Assembly (NCBI GenBank): GCA_009928265.1
Contig: RFPR01000012.1
Span: 1-23,268, forward strand
Source: Pseudomonadota bacterium
GTDB lineage: Bacteria > Verrucomicrobiota > Verrucomicrobiia > Chthoniobacterales > UBA6821
Length of the DNA stretch: 23,268 nucleotides
Reading direction: 5' to 3'
The notes below the pieces were generated by a model. The model had not been told where the DNA came from. It saw nothing but the letters and a program-made list of their open reading frames with translations, and did no database searches. The stretch's first letter is position 1, and the number at the start of each line of letters is the position of its first letter. Both the position numbers and the translations under genes were made by a program. Of the stretch, positions 14,447 to 21,606 are shown piece by piece.

Positions 14447-15208
14447 AAATCGGAGAGCGAGAGAGGTCTTCCGCCGCTCACTCTTCTTTGCACTCCGATC
14501 GGTAATCTCGGGGATTTGACTTTGAGGGCCGCGGATGCCCTCAGAAACTGTGACGGTGTCATTGCGGAAGACACTCGCCGCGCAGGACTGCTACTGGCTC
14601 ATCTAGAGACCCGCAAGACTCTCGTCAGCTTCCATGAGCATAATGAGGAGCGGCGCCTTCCCGAACTGATCGCCCGCCTGAGAGGTGGGGAGAAGCTCGT
14701 GCTTGTCACTGATGCTGGAACCCCCTCGGTGAGTGATCCTGGATTCCGCCTGGTGAGGGCTTGCGTCGCCGAGGGGCTTGCCTACACCGTCCTGCCAGGC
14801 GCCAGTGCGGTGACAACGGCGCTGGCTGGCAGCGGCCTGCCTCCCGTACCGTTTTGCTTTGGTGGATTTCTCCCTTCTTCAGGGTCAGGAAGGCGAAATG
14901 AACTCAAAAAGGCCGCCATTCTCGGGATGACATCGGTTTACTTCGAGTCCCCACATCGGCTCTGCGATTGTCTTGCCGATCTGGCTACGATCATGCCCGG
15001 ATCACTTCTCTCGGTATGCCGGGAGTTGACCAAAATCCACGAGGAATACCGCCAGGGGAGTCCGGCCAACCTCTCGGCCTATTATCAGGATAATCCACCC
15101 CGAGGGGAGATCACGTTAGTGATCGATCCCTCAGGCGGATGTTCGCGCGGGACGCGCTTAGGCAGGGATCACTCAGAGAAAACGCCCATCCCGCGGAACT
15201 TGGCGTAG
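14444..15208 (+). CDS. rsmI: 16S rRNA (cytidine-2'-O)-methyltransferase RsmI
   Basis: RsmI methylates the 2'-hydroxyl of C1402 in 16S rRNA using S-adenosylmethionine. Signatures are LTLLCTPIGNLGDLTLRA, IAEDTRRAGLLLAH, SFHEHNEERRLPEL, LVTDAGTPSVSDPGF, LPGASAVTTALAGSGLP and FGGFLPSSG, ending with RGEITLVIDP. The frame is open upstream inside lptE. I chose the TTG at 14444 because AAGGTGG lies five bases before it and the N-terminus then matches the family. This gives 254 residues, shorter than the roughly 286 of E. coli, so the C-terminal extension is reduced. The last 13 codons run on the opposite strand of accA, a 40-base convergent overlap, and look like read-through without family similarity. 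GTG at 14435 is another possible start. Confidence 0.92.
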   Translation: MKSESERGLPPLTLLCTPIGNLGDLTLRAADALRNCDGVIAEDTRRAGLLLAHLETRKTLVSFHEHNEERRLPELIARLRGGEKLVLVTDAGTPSVSDPGFRLVRACVAEGLAYTVLPGASAVTTALAGSGLPPVPFCFGGFLPSSGSGRRNELKKAAILGMTSVYFESPHRLCDCLADLATIMPGSLLSVCRELTKIHEEYRQGSPANLSAYYQDNPPRGEITLVIDPSGGCSRGTRLGRDHSEKTPIPRNLA

Positions 15209-16113
15209 CGCTCCTCCAGCAACTGCTTCAGAGGGATGGCATTAAGCGTCTCGATCGCCGAAGCAATGGTGCGCGTGAGTGTTTCAGATGTTACCACGGG
15301 ATCGCGGTGTGCTCCTCCCATCGGCTCGGGAACAACGCCGTCGATCAGGCCAAGCTCCTGGAGGTTGTCCGCGGTAAGCTTTAGTGCCGCGGCGGCCTCA
15401 GGGGCGTGCTTACGGTGCTTCCAGAGGATGGCGGCGCATCCTTCTGGGGAGATGACGGAGTAGTAGGCGTTCTCCATCATCAGGACGCGGTCGGCAACGC
15501 CGATACCCAGTGCCCCGCCGCTACCGCCTTCACCGATGACCACAGCCACGATCCTGGCCTTCAGAGCCATCATTTCGCGAAGATTCACTGCGATTGCCTC
15601 GGCGATGTGACGTTCCTCAGCACCAACTCCCGGATAGGCACCCGGAGTGTCGATGATGCAAACAACGGGGAGGTCAAAGCGCTCGGCCAATCGCATGAGG
15701 CGGAGCGCCTTGCGGTAGCCTTCTGGATGGGGGCTGCCGAAGTTGCGCAGCACGTTCTCCTTCACGTCGCGCCCCTTCTGCTGGCCGATGATGACGCAGC
15801 GGTGTCCCCCGATGCGGCCGATGCCTGCGGGCATCGCCTTGTCATCGCCGAAGAGGCGGTCCCCGTGAAGTTCGACGAAGTCGGTGACGCAGGAGGAAAT
15901 GTAATCGAGGAAATAAGGACGTGCTGGATGTCTGGCGATCTGGACGCGCTGCCAGGGTGTCAGGTTGCCGTAGAGGGCCTTGCGTTCCTTATCGAGGTCC
16001 TCCCGGGCTGCTTTCAGAAGTGGATCCTCGGAGGGGCGCTTCTCGGCGAGTTCGGAGACGCGGCTTTCGAGTTCGGCAAGATGGAGTTCGAAATCAAGGG
16101 GCTGGACGGTCAT
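15169..16113 (-). CDS. accA: acetyl-CoA carboxylase carboxyltransferase subunit alpha
   Basis: AccA with AccD transfers the carboxyl group from carboxybiotin to acetyl-CoA, making malonyl-CoA for fatty acid synthesis. The 314-residue length is typical. Visible motifs are the N-terminal coiled helix (ELHLAELESRVSELAEK), WQRVQIARHPARPYFLDY, FVELHGDRLFGDD, GQQKGRDVKENVLRNFG, PHPEGYRKALRLM and CIIDTPGAYPGVGAEERHIA. The oxyanion-forming glycine stretch GEGGSGGALGIG and YSVISPEGCAAILWK follow. It is the last gene of a three-gene minus-strand group, 51 bases after the LysM protein gene. Its end overlaps the rsmI end. accB, accC and accD are not present here. No Shine-Dalgarno is seen. Confidence 0.97.
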   Translation of the reverse strand: MTVQPLDFELHLAELESRVSELAEKRPSEDPLLKAAREDLDKERKALYGNLTPWQRVQIARHPARPYFLDYISSCVTDFVELHGDRLFGDDKAMPAGIGRIGGHRCVIIGQQKGRDVKENVLRNFGSPHPEGYRKALRLMRLAERFDLPVVCIIDTPGAYPGVGAEERHIAEAIAVNLREMMALKARIVAVVIGEGGSGGALGIGVADRVLMMENAYYSVISPEGCAAILWKHRKHAPEAAAALKLTADNLQELGLIDGVVPEPMGGAHRDPVVTSETLTRTIASAIETLNAIPLKQLLEERYAKFRGMGVFSE

Positions 16114-16164
16114 GGCGATTTTTGGAAAAGGGTTTGGAGGATAGGTGGCAAGGATCCCTCGGTC

Positions 16165-17067
16165 TCAGTGAATGATGACCGAAGCGTTGCGTGAGACGAG
16201 GGGAAAGATCTCCTGAAGATCCTCCGCAGAGAGGACGAATCCTCCGGGCATCGAGGGCAATTGGACTGCAGGAACCGCAGGTGCGGTATTGGTTCCGTTT
16301 GTCGAAGTCATTGCGGGGGAGGTGGCTGGCGGTGCCGGGGCGGGTACAATTGCGGGAGCCTGTGCAATCAGGATCGATTTTTCCGCCGTGGCGTATGCTT
16401 TGTCACCGAAGGCAATCCGCTTTGTCCCTGCGATCGCCGACTTGTCGAGTACCCTGGTAGTGATTGAAGCGGACTTTGGCGCGGCCGAAGGACAGGAGAG
16501 GAGGGGGTATTCCTTCAGGTAGGCGCCGTTGTTGAGAAGGCTCAGCGTCTTGGCCGCCCGATCGATCTCCAGGGAAATTTTCAGGCTTGGGATAAGAAGT
16601 TGCTGGCCGATCTGGAGGTTGATGTTTGGGAGTTGATTGGCCCTCTGGATCAGCTCCGCGCTGGAATGCTGCTTCGCAGCGATCTTGGCGAGTGAGTCAC
16701 CCTTGACGACCGTGTAGGTTGGGATCGTCGGATCCGCTCCTGCTTGGAACAAGAGGACCATGTTCGCCGAGCCGAGATTCCTACGCGCTTCGGTGAGGAG
16801 AGGGGAGTTCGTGTAGGTCTGAGTCCAGGAGGTCCATTCGTCACGCAGGGCCGGGGTGATTCCCGAAGCCTGACGCGTCTTGAGGCTGTCAAAAACGGGT
16901 TTACCCGGATCGGGTGTCGCCGTGGGGGCCGGAGCAGCGGCTTTGGCGGCCTTTTCCTTTGTCTCGAGCCGGTTGGGTTTAATAAAGAGCTCGTAGCCAA
17001 AATAGCCGGCCGATCCGAAGATCAGAAGGGCCAGAACCAGTAGTGTGAGGGTCTTGAATGTTCTCAT
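16165..17067 (-). CDS. membrane-anchored LysM protein with degenerate L,D-transpeptidase-like domain
   Basis: From the ATG at 17065-17067 the 300-residue product has one N-terminal transmembrane segment (TLLVLALLIFGSAGYFGY, about 8-25) and an Ala/Pro-rich linker. A LysM peptidoglycan-binding domain at about 118-160 (YTVVKGDSLAKIAAKQ to IGQQLLIPS) comes next, then a YkuD-like fold starting ISLEIDRAAKTLSLLNNG. The C-terminal 27 residues align without gaps to the active-site strand of the L,D-transpeptidase encoded at 17710, but its HGCIRL is PGGFVL here. The catalytic His, Cys and Arg are therefore all replaced and the domain should be inactive. A likely role is cell-wall binding or scaffolding. 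Ser/Ala/Thr-rich sequence (PAMTSTNGTNTAPA) interrupts the domain. The longer start at 17118 would overlap the upstream gene. It is transcribed before accA. Confidence 0.82.
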   Translation of the reverse strand: MRTFKTLTLLVLALLIFGSAGYFGYELFIKPNRLETKEKAAKAAAPAPTATPDPGKPVFDSLKTRQASGITPALRDEWTSWTQTYTNSPLLTEARRNLGSANMVLLFQAGADPTIPTYTVVKGDSLAKIAAKQHSSAELIQRANQLPNINLQIGQQLLIPSLKISLEIDRAAKTLSLLNNGAYLKEYPLLSCPSAAPKSASITTRVLDKSAIAGTKRIAFGDKAYATAEKSILIAQAPAIVPAPAPPATSPAMTSTNGTNTAPAVPAVQLPSMPGGFVLSAEDLQEIFPLVSRNASVIIH

Positions 17068-17093
17068 CGGCAAAGTGTTGCGTGCTAGGGGTC

Positions 17094-17615
17094 TCAGAGG
17101 AAGCCCCGGCGCTTCCACTCAGCCATGTTTTCCCCGGAAGAGCGCCGGATCAAGTCCGAGGTGAACTTCATCAGGCAGACCTCCCACGCATCGTCCACTC
17201 CCTCGATCAGGGTGTTGAGAGGATCCTGCTCCCTGCGGATCTGCTCCTCAAGACGAGGGATCAACTCTTCGAGTGGTTCCCGGACAACCTGTTCCGACAA
17301 GTCGGTCTTTCTGAGGGAAAAGCCGTAGCGCAGGATATGGAAATCCTGCTGATGCTCCATCCAGTCTGCGAACTCCCGGGCACGGTCGCCGAATCCCTCA
17401 AGGATCATCCTACTGAGGTGGGAAGGGGCCAGAATACATGGTCGCTCGGCATGGATCATTCCCTTCCTGATACGGACGGATCCGATCTGATCCATCGGTT
17501 CGGTCACGAGGCGAAAACGGAAACTGGTTTGTCCGTAGGTTTCGATGATGGAGGAAGGTGGCACCACCACGCGGGTGTTCTCCAAGGCATAGTGGAAATC
17601 GTCTGGCCTGATCAT
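17094..17615 (-). CDS. conserved hypothetical protein
   Basis: The 173-residue cytoplasmic protein (no signal or membrane segment) begins MIRPDDFHYALENTRVVVPP. It contains TSFRFRLVTEPMDQIGSVR, HAERPCILAPSHL, ILEGFGDRAREFADWM, FHILRYGFSLRKTDLSEQVV, IEGVDDAWEVCLMKF and a charged end EWKRRGFL. I believe relatives occur in Verrucomicrobiota and Planctomycetota next to unrelated housekeeping genes, but I know of no function. The even spread of conserved-looking segments supports a real gene. A TTG at 17624 adds three residues and has AGGT nearby, so the start is uncertain. It heads the minus-strand group with the LysM protein (26-base gap) and accA, and is divergent from ldt. Confidence 0.75.
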   Translation of the reverse strand: MIRPDDFHYALENTRVVVPPSSIIETYGQTSFRFRLVTEPMDQIGSVRIRKGMIHAERPCILAPSHLSRMILEGFGDRAREFADWMEHQQDFHILRYGFSLRKTDLSEQVVREPLEELIPRLEEQIRREQDPLNTLIEGVDDAWEVCLMKFTSDLIRRSSGENMAEWKRRGFL

Positions 17616-17674
17616 TTTTGGCAATGGATCAACCTATTGGAAGAATCCGGGGAGGTAAAGATAGGGAGAGCGGT

Positions 17675-17711
17675 TTGACATCAGGGGAGATTCTGTTTTC
17701 CATTCCCTGAT
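17675..17711 (+). promoter_or_regulatory. hairpin and possible -35 box over the ldt start
   Basis: ATCAGGGGA (17680-17688) pairs with TTCCCTGAT (17703-17711) in a 9-pair stem with one G-U and a 14-base loop. The right arm includes the first two bases of the ldt start codon. A perfect TTGACA lies at 17675-17680, with only a poor -10 (TTCCAT at 17698) at 17-base spacing. If that promoter is used, transcription starts at about the ATG and the mRNA is nearly leaderless. If transcription starts further upstream, the hairpin could mask the start. As DNA it could be an operator. Confidence 0.4.
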
Positions 17712-18345
17712 GAAGAAATTCGCCTTTGCCGCCCTTTCCTCACTGCTTCTCGCCGGTTGCGCGACCACATTCCGCCCAACCTACGACCAGCCCGCCTACA
17801 AGCCCAAGGATCCCTCCAAGGTGGTGGTGAAGGTCTCGTTGGACAAACAAATGCTTTACGTTCTGGAGGGGAATCGTCCCCTGCTGGTCACCGCCTGCTG
17901 TGTGGGGATTCCTTCCCATCCTACTCCTCAGGGGAATTTCTGCGTGACCCGCAAGGAGCGAAACAAGCGGTCGGGCGCTTACGGTTTTGCCGTCCTCAGG
18001 GATGCGATCATTCCGTGCGAGGCAGGCTCAGCCAAGGGGCGCTATGTGGGTTATCCCATGCCGTACTGGGTCGAGTTCTCCCCCGGCTACGGATTTCATC
18101 AGGGATGGGTTTGGCCCACCCCCAAGAGCCACGGTTGCATTCGCCTCCACGCCAACGATGCCGGTGACTTCTGGGAGCTTGTGAAGGTCGGTACGCCGGT
18201 AAGGATCTGCAGAACCCAGTCCGAGGATGCCACCCTCGGCGCCAAGACACCGCGTCCTCAGGATTTCAACGACGATGATCCCCCGAACAGCGTGATGACC
18301 TCCCCATCTTATTTCGAAAAACTCAAGGTCGGCATCCTTCAGTGA
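17710..18345 (+). CDS. L,D-transpeptidase (YkuD), lipoprotein
   Basis: L,D-transpeptidases form 3-3 peptidoglycan cross-links or attach proteins to the wall, in the periplasm. The 211-residue protein starts MKKFAFAALSSLLLAGCATT, with a lipobox Cys17, so it is membrane-anchored. The YkuD domain runs from VVVKVSLDKQMLYVLEGNRP through GIPSHPTPQGNFCV and YPMPYWVEFSPGYGFHQGW. It ends at the active site SHGCIRLHANDAGDFWEL with H141 and the nucleophile C143. All catalytic residues are present. No LysM domain is attached; a LysM protein with a degenerate copy of this domain is encoded in the divergent group next door. ispH starts 7 bases after the stop. No Shine-Dalgarno is seen, and a hairpin covers the start codon. 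Confidence 0.93.
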   Translation: MKKFAFAALSSLLLAGCATTFRPTYDQPAYKPKDPSKVVVKVSLDKQMLYVLEGNRPLLVTACCVGIPSHPTPQGNFCVTRKERNKRSGAYGFAVLRDAIIPCEAGSAKGRYVGYPMPYWVEFSPGYGFHQGWVWPTPKSHGCIRLHANDAGDFWELVKVGTPVRICRTQSEDATLGAKTPRPQDFNDDDPPNSVMTSPSYFEKLKVGILQ

Positions 18346-18352
18346 CGCATCG

Positions 18353-19564
18353 GTGAGCGACTCCGCACCCGCCGCCAAGGTCAACCTCCGCACACCGGAG
18401 GTGATGGAGCGGGTGCAGGAGCAGGTGGAACACCATTACCATAGTTCGCTGGTCGAACGTCTCCGTGGCGCTGGATCCATTCTTCAATCGGGAAGCACGA
18501 CAGTCCGGTTGGCAAAGCAATTCGGGTTTTGCTACGGCGTGGAGCGTGCCATCGATTTGGCCTATGCCGCGCGGAAGGTTTTCCCGGATGCCCGTCTCTT
18601 CCTGATTGGGGAGATCATTCACAATCCAGAGGTCAATTCCCAGATTGCCGCACTTGGGATACGTAACCTCCTCGATGCCTCCGGTCGTCCCCATGTCGAG
18701 GATCTCGGGCCTGACGATGTGGTGATCGTACCGGCTTTTGGTACAACCGTTCCTCTTGTCGAGGAGATCAAGCGTCATGGATGCCGTATCGTCGATACTA
18801 CCTGCGGCGACGTAATGAGTGTCTGGAAACGTGTCCGACAGAATGCCTCCGAGGAAGTCACCTCGATCATCCATGGGAAGGCTACCCACGAGGAGACGCG
18901 TGCCACCGCCTCAAGGGCATTGGGCAAGGGTAACGGTCAGTATCTGGTCGTCCTTGACCTGAAAGAGGCCGCACGTGTCGGCGAATTTCTGGCAGGAAGG
19001 GTTGGGAGGGAGGAATTCCTCACCGAATTTGCCGGAAGATTCTCGGAGGGATTTGATCCTGACAAGCATCTGGCACGAATCGGCGTCGCCAACCAGACCA
19101 CGATGCTTCGGGAAGAGACCGAGGCCGTGCAACGTCTGCTCCGCGACGCGGTTATCGCCCGGGATGGAAACGATTTGAACTTCCGCCTTTTTGACACAAT
19201 CTGCGGTGCTACTCAGGAGCGTCAGGATGCGTTGAAAGAACTTCTTTCCGAGCCACTCGATCTTCTGCTGGTGGTCGGGGGGTATAACAGCTCCAACACG
19301 ACCCATCTTGCCGAGATGGGAGAGAAGAAGGGAATCCCTACGTGGTTCGTGAGGAATCAGGAGTGCCTTGAGTCACCGGAGTTGATCCGCCATTTCGATC
19401 TCCATAGCAAGGAGGAGGTAACGACATCACATACCTGGCTAGCTCCCGCCGGAGAAGAGGCTAGGATCGGCATTACTGCCGGTGCCTCCTGCCCGAACAA
19501 CCTGATCGAGCAGGTCCTGCTGAGGGTTTTGGAATTGCGCAGCGAAGTACTGCCGGTTATCTGA
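18353..19564 (+). CDS. ispH: 4-hydroxy-3-methylbut-2-enyl diphosphate reductase (IspH)
   Basis: IspH is the last enzyme of the MEP pathway. It reduces HMBPP to isopentenyl and dimethylallyl diphosphate with an iron-sulfur cluster. The three cluster cysteines are visible in FGFCYGVERA (C60), VDTTCGDVMSVWKRV and DTICGATQERQDAL. Substrate-binding His residues occur in GEIIHNP and IHGKATHEE, the latter including the catalytic Glu. At 403 residues it belongs to the longer form of the family (E. coli about 316), with an N-terminal extension of about 45 residues and an insertion near 200-240. The GTG start at 18353 lies 7 bases after the ldt stop without a Shine-Dalgarno, suggesting coupled translation. 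Its product feeds the prenyl chain of menaquinone. Confidence 0.95.
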   Translation: MSDSAPAAKVNLRTPEVMERVQEQVEHHYHSSLVERLRGAGSILQSGSTTVRLAKQFGFCYGVERAIDLAYAARKVFPDARLFLIGEIIHNPEVNSQIAALGIRNLLDASGRPHVEDLGPDDVVIVPAFGTTVPLVEEIKRHGCRIVDTTCGDVMSVWKRVRQNASEEVTSIIHGKATHEETRATASRALGKGNGQYLVVLDLKEAARVGEFLAGRVGREEFLTEFAGRFSEGFDPDKHLARIGVANQTTMLREETEAVQRLLRDAVIARDGNDLNFRLFDTICGATQERQDALKELLSEPLDLLLVVGGYNSSNTTHLAEMGEKKGIPTWFVRNQECLESPELIRHFDLHSKEEVTTSHTWLAPAGEEARIGITAGASCPNNLIEQVLLRVLELRSEVLPVI

Positions 19565-19616
19565 AATCAAGAAAGTCTGGCGTGAGCGAGGGGACGGGCG
19601 GAGGATAACTTAGATC

Positions 19617-21086
19617 ATGATCCTAACGGCCACCCAAATGAAAGAGGCTGAGAAAGCTGCCTTTGCCGAGGGCGCCACCTCGGAGGGGCTTATGGAGATC
19701 GCAGGGGAGGGGATCAAGGCGTGCATCCGGCAGTTTTTTCATAAACCTGGATCTGCGATTGTCTTTTGTGGCAAGGGTCACAACGGTGGCGATGCCCTTC
19801 TCACAGCACGTCATCTTCAGAATGATGGTTGGCAAATTGATGTCCGCCTCGCATTCCCGATTGCAGAACTGGCCCCTCTGACCCGCCGTCATCTTGAGGC
19901 AATTGAAGTCCGAGCAACCAATTCCTTGCCTGATCGAGGAAGTGGAAGCCTGATCGTGATAGACGGACTGCTTGGAATCGGAGCAAAGGGAGCCCCCCTA
20001 GGGAGGGTCGCTGAATGCATTCGGGAGATGAACTCCATGCGGTCCCAAGGGGCTTTCTCAATTGCAATTGATATTCCGAGTGGTCTGGAAGCCACGACGG
20101 GTCAGGTCTTCGATCCCTGTGTGCAGGCAGATCTGACCGTCACGCTGGGATTTCCAAAGACTGGCCTGCTGGCGGATAGTGCCACGGATCATGTTGGTCG
20201 CCTTGCAGTGGTTTCATTGCGAGGCGTCCTTGCGTCGGAGGGAAACGCAGCATCGGTGGCGACCGCTTCGTCTCTTCGTTCCTATCTTCCGATCCGCAAC
20301 TTTGATACTCACAAAGGAAATTACGGCCGGATCGGGATTGTCGCCGGATCACCAGGTTATCTGGGTGCTGGCAGACTCTGCTCCTCGGCGTCAGTGCATG
20401 CTGGAGGAGGCCTGGTTACCCTCTACGCTTTACCGGAGACCTATGAACGGTTCTCCCTCCTCACGATCCCCGAGGTCATGGTGCAAAGGGTTGAGTCGTA
20501 TGATCAGGTGCTCATGGAACGTCACGATGTGCTGGCGATTGGTCCTGGACTCGGACGCGATCACGATCAGGCGATCCGTGATCTCGTGGAGAAGGCCCCG
20601 ATCCCTTGCGTGGTTGATGCGGATGCGTTGAATGCCGTTTCACAGGACATGACACTACTCAATCGATGTGCCGGCCCCAGGCTTCTGACTCCTCATCCGG
20701 GTGAGATGGAGCGTCTGGATTCGCAGATGGGACGCTCCCGTCGTCTCTGGGCCGAGGAATTCGTGAATCGTTATCCTGCCACGCTTCTGTTGAAGGGAGC
20801 TCGCACGATCGTTGTGGAGAAGGGGAGTTCTGTGAGTTTCAATGCGACCGGCAACCCCGGGATGGGAAGCGGAGGCATGGGAGATGTTCTGACCGGAGTC
20901 ACAGCGGCACTCATCGGATCAGGAAGATCACCACGAGATGCCGCAATCCTTGGAGCCTGGCTTTGCGGTCGGGCAGCAGAGATCGCAATTTTCAACGGTG
21001 CTGACTCACAAGAATCCCTGACCGCTTCCTCGGTTATTGACTATCTCGGAGCGGCTTTTTCCGCCCTTCGAAGTGGCGATTACTGA
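19617..21086 (+). CDS. nnr: bifunctional NAD(P)H-hydrate epimerase / ADP-dependent dehydratase (Nnr)
   Basis: Nnr repairs hydrated NADH and NADPH. Its N-terminal domain (about 1-215) epimerises the hydrates, with FCGKGHNGGDALLTARHL (cation and substrate loop), VIDGLLGIGAKG and IDIPSGLEATTGQ. The C-terminal ribokinase-like domain (about 220-489) removes water using ADP, with THKGNYGRIGIVAGSPGYLG, SVHAGGGLVTLY, DADALNAV, LTPHPGEMERL and TGNPGMGSGGMGDVLTG. Both domains are complete at 489 residues. The epimerase loop reads GHNGGD rather than the commoner GNNGGD. GGAGG lies about 12 bases before the ATG, a rather long spacing but one of the clearer ribosome-binding sites here. It follows ispH by 52 bases and its 3' end overlaps bcp by 7 bases, convergently. 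Confidence 0.95.
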   Translation: MILTATQMKEAEKAAFAEGATSEGLMEIAGEGIKACIRQFFHKPGSAIVFCGKGHNGGDALLTARHLQNDGWQIDVRLAFPIAELAPLTRRHLEAIEVRATNSLPDRGSGSLIVIDGLLGIGAKGAPLGRVAECIREMNSMRSQGAFSIAIDIPSGLEATTGQVFDPCVQADLTVTLGFPKTGLLADSATDHVGRLAVVSLRGVLASEGNAASVATASSLRSYLPIRNFDTHKGNYGRIGIVAGSPGYLGAGRLCSSASVHAGGGLVTLYALPETYERFSLLTIPEVMVQRVESYDQVLMERHDVLAIGPGLGRDHDQAIRDLVEKAPIPCVVDADALNAVSQDMTLLNRCAGPRLLTPHPGEMERLDSQMGRSRRLWAEEFVNRYPATLLLKGARTIVVEKGSSVSFNATGNPGMGSGGMGDVLTGVTAALIGSGRSPRDAAILGAWLCGRAAEIAIFNGADSQESLTASSVIDYLGAAFSALRSGDY

Positions 21087-21574
21087 GTTGATAGCTCCTT
21101 CAGAGCCTTTAGTACCAGTTCCGCATGCTCGACTGGTTTCACCTTGGGGAAAATGGCGGCGATTTTAGCCTTCGAATCGATGATGAAGGTGGTTCTCTCC
21201 GTTCCCATATACTTCTTTCCGTACATCGACTTCTCCACCCAGACACCATAGGCCTCGACAATTGTTTTTTCGGAGTCGGAGAGAAGCGGGAAGGGTAGGT
21301 CGAACTTCCCGATGAATTTCTCATGTGACTTCACCGGATCAATGCTGACTCCGAACAGATGCGCTCCGGAGGCCTTTATCTCCCTCCAAGTATCCCGGAT
21401 GCCGCAGGCCTGAGTGGTGCATCCGGGTGTGTCGTCCTTGGGATAAAAATAGAGAACAACGGGTGATCCCTTGAGATCTGATAGTTTGAGAGGGGTGCCG
21501 GAACAGTATTCACCGCCAACGGCAGTTGAACTGAAGGAGGGAGCTTTGTCGCCGATTTGGAGTGGAGTTGTCAT
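21080..21574 (-). CDS. bcp: thioredoxin-dependent thiol peroxidase (peroxiredoxin Q / Bcp)
   Basis: Bcp reduces hydrogen peroxide and organic hydroperoxides with electrons from thioredoxin in the cytoplasm. The 164-residue protein has IGDKAPSFSSTAVGG and VVLYFYPKDDTPGCTTQACG. C52 is the peroxidatic cysteine in the PxxxTxxC motif (P45, T49, C52), and C57 is the resolving cysteine five residues on, typical of the PrxQ class. GTERTTFIID near the C-terminus holds the conserved Arg. The ATG at 21572-21574 is preceded by heptad repeat and no Shine-Dalgarno. It is the last gene of the pepF, histidine kinase, bcp group, 13 bases after the kinase. Its stop overlaps nnr. Confidence 0.96.
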   Translation of the reverse strand: MTTPLQIGDKAPSFSSTAVGGEYCSGTPLKLSDLKGSPVVLYFYPKDDTPGCTTQACGIRDTWREIKASGAHLFGVSIDPVKSHEKFIGKFDLPFPLLSDSEKTIVEAYGVWVEKSMYGKKYMGTERTTFIIDSKAKIAAIFPKVKPVEHAELVLKALKELSTQ

Positions 21575-21576
21575 CA

Positions 21577-21606
21577 GAATTTGGGAGCTAGGAGTTGGGG
21601 ATTGGG
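21577..21606. repeat. degenerate 7-base tandem repeat at the histidine kinase-bcp junction
   Basis: GAATTTG, GGAGCTA, GGAGTTG and GGGATTG run in register, followed by GG. The repeat spans the stop codon of the kinase gene and encodes its last residues (PIPNS) on the minus strand, then fills the 13-base gap to bcp. Confidence 0.65.

Noticed and set aside
15406..16194. Plus-strand open frame of 262 codons opposite accA
   Set aside because: Shadow of accA; the translation resembles no family.
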